NCBI GenBank assembly: GCA_004555765.1
Contig: SFHG01000049.1
Span: forward strand, 1 to 12,351
Length of the DNA stretch: 12,351 nucleotides
Direction: 5' to 3'
Source of the DNA: Bacteroidales bacterium
GTDB taxonomy: Bacteria; Bacteroidota; Bacteroidia; Bacteroidales; Porphyromonadaceae
Positions 7,876 through 12,351 of this stretch are shown piece after piece. Both the position numbers and the translations under genes were made by a program. How positions within the stretch are numbered: position 1 is the first letter of the stretch; every line of letters starts with the position of its first letter. The notes beneath the pieces are model-generated. The model was given only the letters and a program-made list of their open reading frames with translations, had not been told where the DNA came from and did not search any database.

Positions 7876-8571
7876 TTAGTGTTGGCCGAGTGTCCAGATA
7901 TGCCCTACGCTGTCCCACATACCTACGCTGTGCAGGTAAAAAGCGACGGCTACGAACGCGAAAATAAGAACGATGATGGTCGCAACGATGTTGCCGATCA
8001 CGTGCCAACGGTGGTACCAGACTTTATTATTCCATCCAAGCGTCTGCATCGCACTCCAGATGCCGTGTGTGAGGTGAAACCAAATGCCTGCGAACCAGAT
8101 CAGGTAGATAACCACGTAGAGCGGCTGTGCAAAGAGTTCCTTAATGAGCGCAAATCCCGCATCGGGTGCATTACCCATCCACTCTTGGAGCTGCATCTTT
8201 GTCCAAAAGTTAACGAGGTGGAGTGCCAAGCCGAGGATGACGATGAGCCCGAGGACAAACATATTCTTTGCTTGCCATTCGACGGGGCTTTTGCCCACCA
8301 CTGCATAACGATCCGTCCCACGTGCCTTCTTATTTTGAAGAGTCAGGATCGCCGCATAAATGAAATGGATGACGATAAGGAGCGCAAGAACGGGCACCAT
8401 AAACTGAACCACCGCGTTCGTGCCGAGGAATGACGCAATAGCATTGAAGCCTTCCTCAGAGAAGACCGCCACGAGGTTCATGGTACCATGGAAGAGAAGG
8501 AAGAGTACGAGGGCGATCCCCGTGATACTCATTACGACTTTTCTCCCGATGGACGAAGAAGTTAGCCACAT
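7876..8571 (-). CDS. sdhC: Di-heme cytochrome b subunit of fumarate reductase/succinate dehydrogenase
   Basis: This 231-residue inner-membrane subunit anchors the SdhAB dimer and oxidises or reduces quinone. Five hydrophobic segments are visible, around residues 12-34, 55-78, 103-122, 148-170 and 190-213, as expected for a single-subunit type-B anchor. Likely axial heme ligands are His28 (LFHGTMN), His69 (VIHFIY), His118 (ALHLVNFW) and His166 (WFHLTHG), one per helix, consistent with two b hemes. The assignment of individual histidines is by analogy with the Wolinella fumarate reductase, not from an alignment. It is the first gene of the operon; sdhA begins 36 bases downstream by the preferred start. 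The gene has its own promoter in the gap behind it. Confidence 0.94.
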   Translation of the reverse strand: MWLTSSSIGRKVVMSITGIALVLFLLFHGTMNLVAVFSEEGFNAIASFLGTNAVVQFMVPVLALLIVIHFIYAAILTLQNKKARGTDRYAVVGKSPVEWQAKNMFVLGLIVILGLALHLVNFWTKMQLQEWMGNAPDAGFALIKELFAQPLYVVIYLIWFAGIWFHLTHGIWSAMQTLGWNNKVWYHRWHVIGNIVATIIVLIFAFVAVAFYLHSVGMWDSVGHIWTLGQH

Positions 8572-8632
8572 AATGTGATTGATGTAGTTTGTTTATTAGT
8601 AGTGAATTGAATTTTGACCTAAGGGTATTTGG

Positions 8633-8658
8633 TTACTTACTTCCGCAAAGGTAAGTAA
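8633..8658. promoter_or_regulatory. Inverted repeat overlapping the sdhC promoter, candidate operator
   Basis: TTACTTAC (8633-8640) and GTAAGTAA (8651-8658) form perfect 8-bp arms around a 10-base spacer. The spacer and right arm contain the -7 box, and the left arm covers the predicted transcription start. That position suits a dimeric regulator that blocks or modulates initiation. Which regulator would bind is not visible. Confidence 0.45.
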
Positions 8659-8676
8659 AAAAGAGGCGAGAAAAAA
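8646..8676 (-). promoter_or_regulatory. Promoter of the sdhCAB operon
   Basis: The minus strand reads TTTT, 19 bases, then TACCTTTG (-7 box at 8646-8653). The -7 box matches TAnnTTTG exactly and the -33 box matches TTTG at three of four positions. Transcription would start near 8638, leaving a leader of about 65 bases before sdhC. A weak 7-bp A/T hairpin (8668-8674 with 8688-8694) followed by TTTTTT lies just upstream. It may end transcripts from the acetyltransferase gene before the sdh operon begins. Confidence 0.7.
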
Positions 8677-8735
8677 GAATTTTGTCCTTTTCTCCTACTT
8701 TTTTCCACAATACCCATCTGTAGTGAGCCCAAGCG

Positions 8736-9797
8736 TCATCCAAAGTCCGTATCTCTAAGGCGGAAACGCACCCTCCAGCGTCCGGTTTCGGGATCGTAGG
8801 TGTGTGCATACAGGTCTATGTGTCCGCACTGCCCGGTGTGCTCCACGTGGCGACCGATGCAGAGACAGGCGTCGTAGTCCCCTACGCGGACGATGCGGAC
8901 CATTTCGGAGGCATCGTCCGGGATTCGGCTTAAGTCGACACCGATCCGCCGGGCTTCTTCTTGGGTCACGACCGAGTAGGATACTTGCAAGTCTTCGTCC
9001 AAGACCCGATTAATCTCCGACTCCAATTTGCGCAAATCCTCATCGGAGGGTATGAAGTCGACCACGAAATCCATCCGCGATTTCTTCTGCTCTATGTGTG
9101 CGGAGACGCTTCGTCCGGTGCCAAAAAGCCGAACCATGGCACCATTGAGGACGTGTTCGACGGTGTGCATAGGCGGGTACTCCTCTTTGTTGTGGGCATT
9201 AAAGACGGGTTCCGTCGGCATATCCCGATTGTGGATAAAAAGTTGGAGGTGGTGCATGGCGTGACCCAAAAAATCCTTTTCACCCCTGGGCGAGAAGCCT
9301 TGGGAGAGGTAGAGTTTTTCGGCTTTTGGGTTATCGAAATCGACGAGGAGTCCGACAGCGGGCAGCCCCATAACCCGGGCTTTTTCCGCCAATGCTTCAA
9401 GCAGCTTTTTCCCTATTCCTTTTCCTCTGTACTCAGGGAGGACGTAGAACGAGTCCAGGTACAATTCCCCCGCCTCGGTTTCGTCTGCAATCTCGTGCAT
9501 TTTTCCTGTCATTTCCGAGATAATGCTTAGGGTGGAGGTTCTGAGTTCCTTCAGCTTCTCTCCGTCATACGAGACAGCTACACCGACGGGGACGGAGTCT
9601 GTTTCTGCAATGATGGCGTTTTCGTAACTGTACTGGGTGTGTGGCATCCGGGCTATTTCCCGGAATACACCCAAGAAGTCTTTGCCACAGTAATATGCCG
9701 AGCTCTCATCTCCGATGGCACCTGCCACGGCTTTTGAGATGAGTTCGGCATCTGCCGGGGTTGCCTTGCGTACCGATATGGTGTCAATCGTTGTCAT
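8736..9797 (-). CDS. GNAT acetyltransferase fused to an AlaX/SAD-like zinc domain
   Basis: This 353-residue protein has two parts. Residues 1 to about 180 form a GNAT N-acetyltransferase: LDSFYVLPEYRGKGIGKKLL (114-133) is the acetyl-CoA-binding motif A, and NPKAEKLYLSQGF (156-168) is motif B. Residues about 205-353 look like the second additional domain of alanyl/threonyl-tRNA synthetases and free-standing AlaX editing proteins. HTVEH (211-215) gives the HxxxH half and CIGRH (313-317) the CxxxH half of the expected zinc site, and SRIPDDASEMVRIVRVGDYD precedes the second half. AlaX proteins hydrolyse mischarged tRNA-Ala. Whether this domain edits, and what the acetyltransferase acts on, is unknown. 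The frame is unbroken, so the fusion is real in the sequence. The gene precedes sdhC, separated by a promoter, and its own promoter is not clear. A 23-bp repeat array lies upstream. Confidence 0.85.
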   Translation of the reverse strand: MTTIDTISVRKATPADAELISKAVAGAIGDESSAYYCGKDFLGVFREIARMPHTQYSYENAIIAETDSVPVGVAVSYDGEKLKELRTSTLSIISEMTGKMHEIADETEAGELYLDSFYVLPEYRGKGIGKKLLEALAEKARVMGLPAVGLLVDFDNPKAEKLYLSQGFSPRGEKDFLGHAMHHLQLFIHNRDMPTEPVFNAHNKEEYPPMHTVEHVLNGAMVRLFGTGRSVSAHIEQKKSRMDFVVDFIPSDEDLRKLESEINRVLDEDLQVSYSVVTQEEARRIGVDLSRIPDDASEMVRIVRVGDYDACLCIGRHVEHTGQCGHIDLYAHTYDPETGRWRVRFRLRDTDFG

Positions 9798-9889
9798 GGT
9801 GTTAAAGTCTTTTCGGCAAAGTTCTCAAATTATCCCGACATTTTGCCTTTTCCCGGCATCTTTTGTCCGCGCCAAGATGAGTGGAAAAT

Positions 9890-9969
9890 GGTACAGACCG
9901 AGAGACAAAATTCGGTCTGTACCGGTTCCCGACTTCGGTCTGTACCGGGCGAACTCCCCGGTACGTACC
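9890..9969. repeat. 23-bp tandem repeats with an inverted copy, intergenic (array 2)
   Basis: TTCGGTCTGTACCGG occurs at 9911-9925 and again, identically, at 9934-9948, exactly 23 bases apart. A third, degenerate unit continues the period with core CGGTACGTACC at 9959-9969. Upstream, GGTACAGACCGA (9890-9901) is a perfect 12-bp inverted copy of TCGGTCTGTACC (9912-9923) across a 10-base spacer, so the start of the array can form a hairpin. The period, the TACAGACCGA core and the bases just before it match array 1. The array fills the gap between two leftward genes and encodes nothing recognisable. Confidence 0.75.
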
Positions 9970-10016
9970 AAATTTCTCCTAACCATGCCGGTCGGAACCC
10001 GTGATGCCCCGTAAGG

Positions 10017-10208
10017 TCACTTGCCCTTACCTGAGAGAATGGTTATTTCCGATATAGTCTTGGTGCCACGTATCAGGTCAGGACCATCAGTGAAGATGGT
10101 ATAAACCAGAAGTCCGACAAACACTGCCAAAAGGATGGCTAAAAGTCGTCCTAAGACCTTTCTTGCCCTAATTGTTTTAGTACTCATGATTCTGTTCATT
10201 TGCCCCAT
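10017..10208 (-). CDS. Small single-pass membrane protein of unknown function
   Basis: I do not recognise this 63-residue product. A basic N-terminus (TKTIRARK) is followed by one strongly hydrophobic helix (about residues 19-41, LGRLLAILLAVFVGLLVYTIF) and a short polar tail, ending SGKGK. That suggests an N-in, C-out inner-membrane protein. The start is either ATG 10206-10208 or ATG at residue 8, which gives the cleaner N-terminus MSTKTIRARK. It lies 3 bases after the stop of the probable broken gene upstream, so it is in the same transcription unit. The stop codon falls inside a small inverted repeat (GTAAGG 10011-10016, CCTTAC 10025-10030). Base composition is more A+T-rich than in the housekeeping genes. 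It could be a remnant of a larger protein. Confidence 0.5.
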   Translation of the reverse strand: MGQMNRIMSTKTIRARKVLGRLLAILLAVFVGLLVYTIFTDGPDLIRGTKTISEITILSGKGK

Positions 10209-10211
10209 CTC

Positions 10212-10392
10212 TTATTTCTTAAAATCACCAAGGTTCTCAACTAAAGGAGTGTCGATATCCGCAACAATCGCGATGGCATAAGTCGACAAGATTTCCCGTA
10301 AGTTCACTTCCTCCGTTTGTGTCCATTTTTTCATCGTTCGAAAGCTGTTGAAGCCATGTCCACGTGATATTTCCTATTGTTTGTAATCTCAT
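10212..10392 (-). pseudogene. Small hypothetical gene, probably broken by a +1 frameshift in an A run
   Basis: Two short frames join at a run of six A residues (10326-10331, read on the minus strand). The first starts at ATG 10390-10392 and reads MRLQTIGNITWTWLQQ then LSNDEK, before continuing into unlikely, Cys/His-rich sequence that stops at 10237. The second reads WTQTEEVNLREILSTYAIAI and ends VENLGDFKK at 10212. Removing one A would join them into one protein of about 59 residues. The second frame also has its own ATG (10332-10334), giving a 40-residue protein, so an intact shorter gene is the alternative. It is unrecognised, soluble-looking and acidic toward the C-terminus. It sits 40 bases after the upstream membrane protein gene and 3 bases before the next. 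Confidence 0.4.
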
Positions 10393-10432
10393 TTTAGTGC
10401 TGTAATACTTTTGTCCTTTGACTGCGCTGTTC

Positions 10433-10693
10433 TTAATGGCCTTCTTTTGGACTTGTGAGAACGACTACAAAGGCTGTTATGATGCCTCCGATAATGACCC
10501 CGAGTAATCGAACCCAACTTTCACCTAAGATCAAGTTTGGCAGCTCAATCAGAGAAATACCAATCAAGACACCGGCTAATATTTGTAGTTTTACCTTTTT
10601 GCTGTTACCTTTATGCTCACCGTAGAGTATTCGTACAGCAAAATAGACAGTCATTACGTTTAGAATGGTATGATAGTTCCTTAAATCTAACAA
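10433..10693 (-). CDS. Small hydrophobic protein of unknown function
   Basis: I do not recognise this 86-residue product. It has two clear membrane segments, around residues 37-57 (ILAGVLIGISLIELPNLIL) and 60-80 (WVRLLGVIIGGIITAFVVVL). A shorter hydrophobic stretch near residues 11-24 precedes a basic loop (HKGNSKKVK). The frame is open from 10731 without an ATG. Possible starts are TTG 10691-10693, used here, or ATG at residue 14. It is the first gene after a consensus promoter at 10900-10930. The transcript would carry a leader of about 200 bases, with a hairpin immediately before the TTG. Confidence 0.5.
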   Translation of the reverse strand: MLDLRNYHTILNVMTVYFAVRILYGEHKGNSKKVKLQILAGVLIGISLIELPNLILGESWVRLLGVIIGGIITAFVVVLTSPKEGH

Positions 10694-10697
10694 CTCG

Positions 10698-10725
10698 GGT
10701 GTGGACTCACCGAATAGTCCGCACC
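10698..10725. promoter_or_regulatory. Hairpin directly upstream of the small membrane protein gene
   Basis: GGTGTGGACT (10698-10707) and AGTCCGCACC (10716-10725) form a 10-bp stem around an 8-base loop. The single non-Watson-Crick position is G-U in a rightward RNA and C-A in a leftward RNA. It ends 4 bases before the TTG start of the leftward gene. It may mask that start, or it may be a weak transcription stop in the leader. Confidence 0.4.
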
Positions 10726-10899
10726 TAATCTCTCAAATACGGAGAAGTATAGAAGTAAGAAGCAGAATAAAAAAACGCTATCAGATCTTTCTTTGTGTTG
10801 TTGTGAACTTCAAGGCACATTCGTTTTACTGTAAAGTTTAATTGTTTATGCTCTACGAATAAACTCTTTCACAGAATGGTCTATGGGCGAGTCGTTGCG

Positions 10900-10930
10900 C
10901 AAAGGTAGTATTTATTCGGATTAAACCAAA
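10900..10930 (-). promoter_or_regulatory. Leftward consensus promoter for the small-gene cluster
   Basis: The minus strand reads TTTG (10927-10930), 19 bases, then TACCTTTG (10900-10907), an exact match to the Bacteroidetes sigma factor consensus in both boxes and spacing. Transcription would start near 10893 and run into the cluster of small genes. Confidence 0.75.
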
Positions 10931-10976
10931 CAGCCTGCGGGGAAATTGCATCAGAAAGCTAATTTCTATTGAGAGG

Positions 10977-11021
10977 TGTGCCTCCATATTGCACAGGTCG
11001 AGACTTGTACCTCCATATAGC
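10977..11021. repeat. Short imperfect direct repeat
   Basis: tgtgcctccatattgc at 10977-10992 and tgtacctccatatagc at 11006-11021 differ at two of 16 positions and start 29 bases apart. They lie in the non-coding region between the divergent promoters. Their role is unknown; they could be paired protein-binding sites. Confidence 0.45.
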
Positions 11022-11091
11022 CACTCACCTGCCGGCCTGCTGACTAACCAACTGTCCCTCATAGTGGGGGCTCTCGTCTTCTCCTCTACCT

Positions 11092-11111
11092 GTGCAGGGC
11101 GCGCCCTGCAC
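11092..11111. repeat. Perfect 20-bp palindrome
   Basis: GTGCAGGGCGCGCCCTGCAC is its own reverse complement with no spacer. It is much more G+C-rich than the DNA to its left and lies about 40 bases upstream of the rightward promoter's -33 box. There is no U tract on either side, so it is not an ordinary terminator. A dimer-binding site or a repeat end are possible. Confidence 0.6.
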
Positions 11112-11152
11112 CTCCTGCTCGCCCTCTTTTCACTCCGACCTTCGAACTTAAA

Positions 11153-11183
11153 TTTGGCGGTATCGGCGAAATAAGTACATTTG
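11153..11183 (+). promoter_or_regulatory. Promoter of the threonine aldolase gene
   Basis: TTTG (11153-11156), 19 bases, then TACATTTG (11176-11183) is an exact Bacteroidetes promoter match. Transcription would start near 11190, giving a leader of about 90 bases before the ATG at 11282. Confidence 0.78.
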
Positions 11184-11281
11184 CGGTGTACAGTATTTGC
11201 GGCATCACGGGACTTTGCATCCCGAGATCGTCTTTTCAGAACCACCCCTATTTCCTTAAAACGATTTTATGACGATTCATT

Positions 11282-12301
11282 ATGGTCAGTTTCGCGTCAG
11301 ACAATAACAGCAGCGTCCACCCTGAAGTCATCGACGCGCTTATCTCCTGCAATACGGGGCACGCGTTCGGTTACGGAGAGGATCCTTGGACAGAGGAAGC
11401 CACCCAAGTGATGCTTTCGACTTTCCCCGGAGCCAAAGATGCACTTCCGGTCTATAACGGAACCGGGAGCAACACTATGGCGCTCTCGATGATGACGCGG
11501 CCGTATCAAATCGTCTTCTGTGCCTCCACCGCACACATCGCAGTGGACGAATGCGGCGCACCGACCAAAGCGACCGGCTGTATCACACGCGAAATCGCCA
11601 CTCCGGACGGTAAGCTTTCGCCCGAACTCCTTCAGCCGTATATGACCAACTTCGGCATCGAACACCACTCTCAGCCCGGAGCCGTCTATATCTCCCAGTG
11701 TACGGAGCTTGGGACGACATATACTCCGGACGAAGTCAGAGCCCTGACGGACTTTGCCCATAAGTATGGGATGAAAGTGCATATGGATGGCGCACGGCTC
11801 AGTAACGCGGCCGTGTACTTGGGGCTCTCGCTCGACGACATCTCCGGCGCTTGTGGCGTGGATACGCTGACGCTTGGCGGAACCAAGAACGGACTGATGG
11901 GTGCCGAAGCCGTGGTTATTTTTGATGAAAGTCTGGTCCCCGAGGCACGCTATTACCGCAAACAGTCCTGCCAATTGGCAAGCAAGATGAGGTACGTCGC
12001 GGTGCAGCTGACTGCCCTGCTCTCGAATGACCTTTGGAGGAGGAATGCAGCGCATGCCAATGCTATGGCACAAAGACTCTATGACGGGCTTAAAGAGCTG
12101 CCGGAAGTTACTTTTGCCCAAAATCTCGAGGGTAATCAGCTCTTTTTCTCAATGCCGAGACGCTGGGAAAAAGCCCTTGAAGAGCAGTACCACTTCTATT
12201 ACTGGGACGAGCCGTCGGGGCTGATGCGTCTCGTGACAAGCTGGGACACGGATGAGGCGGACGTAGAGCGTTTGCTCCAAGTCGTGCGTAATGCGGAATA
12301 G
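11282..12301 (+). CDS. ltaE: L-threonine aldolase (PLP-dependent)
   Basis: The enzyme cleaves L-threonine or allo-threonine to glycine and acetaldehyde in the cytoplasm, using pyridoxal phosphate. The 339 residues match the usual length of the beta-eliminating-lyase family. The N-terminus SFASDNNSSVHPEV is the family's opening motif. NGTGSN (59-64) binds the cofactor phosphate. His85 in STAHIAVDECGAP stacks on the cofactor ring, Asp169 in VHMDGARL contacts the pyridine nitrogen, and Lys202 in LGGTKNGLMG is the Schiff-base lysine. The ATG at 11282 is preceded by A/T-rich sequence and gives an N-terminus that aligns with relatives. It is transcribed alone, divergently from everything to its left. 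The symbol follows the low-specificity family and does not prove stereospecificity. Confidence 0.95.
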   Translation: MVSFASDNNSSVHPEVIDALISCNTGHAFGYGEDPWTEEATQVMLSTFPGAKDALPVYNGTGSNTMALSMMTRPYQIVFCASTAHIAVDECGAPTKATGCITREIATPDGKLSPELLQPYMTNFGIEHHSQPGAVYISQCTELGTTYTPDEVRALTDFAHKYGMKVHMDGARLSNAAVYLGLSLDDISGACGVDTLTLGGTKNGLMGAEAVVIFDESLVPEARYYRKQSCQLASKMRYVAVQLTALLSNDLWRRNAAHANAMAQRLYDGLKELPEVTFAQNLEGNQLFFSMPRRWEKALEEQYHFYYWDEPSGLMRLVTSWDTDEADVERLLQVVRNAE

Positions 12302-12326
12302 ATTTTTTGGGTATATTTATTCCGCA
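12292..12326 (+). terminator. Hairpin across the threonine aldolase stop codon
   Basis: TGCGGAATA (12292-12300) and TATTCCGCA (12318-12326) form a perfect 9-bp stem around a 17-base loop; the stem includes most of the stop codon. It is not followed by a U run, so it may stabilise the 3' end or act as an inefficient terminator. Confidence 0.35.
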
Positions 12327-12351
12327 GATGAGGGGAAATGATTGCGAATAA

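Larger units (their letters stand above)
10694..11281. other. Non-coding region between two divergent transcription units
   Basis: No convincing gene lies in these 588 bases. From left to right they contain the leftward leader with its hairpin, a leftward consensus promoter (10900-10930), an imperfect 16-base direct repeat (10977-10992 and 11006-11021, 2 mismatches, 29 bases apart), a perfect 20-bp palindrome (11092-11111), a rightward consensus promoter (11153-11183) and the threonine aldolase leader. The part between the promoters is clearly more G+C-rich than the island to its left. It could hold an untranslated RNA or a repeated element, but nothing proves either. Confidence 0.6.

Noticed and set aside
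7231..8433. A long rightward frame (400 codons) opposite sdhA and sdhC.
   Set aside because: It is antisense to two well-supported genes, and its length reflects the mirror of their codon bias. It crosses the sdhC-sdhA junction and has no family resemblance.
10011..10030. GTAAGG-N8-CCTTAC as a terminator for the small membrane protein gene.
   Set aside because: The stem is only 6 bp, overlaps the stop codon, and is followed by G-rich sequence and not a U run.
10853..11245. A 130-codon leftward open frame with a GTG start covering the non-coding region.
   Set aside because: It spans both divergent promoters and the palindrome, has an Arg/Cys-rich composition without domain features, and would put a start inside the threonine aldolase leader. 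It is most likely chance, though a repeated element read as a protein is possible.

Overview
The window looks like chromosomal DNA of a Bacteroidales bacterium, most likely Porphyromonas or a close relative. Three things point there. Intergenic regions carry Bacteroidetes-type promoters (TTTG, about 19 bases, then TAnnTTTG). Starts lack strong Shine-Dalgarno sequences, and several appear to be TTG. The fumarate reductase/succinate dehydrogenase genes are in the C-A-B order, with a single di-heme cytochrome b subunit, and their proteins read like those of Porphyromonas and Bacteroides. The genus is inferred from protein resemblance, not from a search.

From left to right, 1-4813 is a leftward operon. 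In transcription order it holds a HerA/DUF853-type ATPase, a SpoU/TrmH-family RNA 2'-O-methyltransferase, ispD (isoprenoid MEP pathway) and recG (replication-fork helicase, cut by the left edge). The genes are 8-11 bases apart or overlap by ATGA, and a candidate promoter lies near 4858-4886. The gap at 4814-5111 holds that promoter, four degenerate 23-bp tandem repeats, and a strong terminator for the next operon.

5112-8571 is the leftward sdhC-sdhA-sdhB operon, encoding membrane-bound quinol:fumarate reductase/succinate dehydrogenase. Its promoter overlaps an 8+8 bp inverted repeat that may be an operator. Upstream of it, 8736-9797 encodes an unusual fusion of a GNAT acetyltransferase with a zinc-binding domain resembling the alanyl-tRNA editing (AlaX/SAD) family. 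Next to that gene is a second array of 23-bp repeats that shares its core and flanking leader with the first array.

10017-10930 is a visibly A+T-richer island of tiny leftward genes of unknown function. It has two small membrane proteins, a probably frameshifted small gene between them, and a consensus promoter with a long leader. A non-coding stretch with a perfect 20-bp palindrome separates this promoter from a divergent one, which drives a rightward L-threonine aldolase gene (11282-12301).

Most of the window is ordinary housekeeping sequence. The parts most worth a second look are the paired 23-bp repeat arrays, which fit the description of the BrickBuilt MITE of P. gingivalis, the GNAT-editing fusion, and the small-ORF island with its leader.
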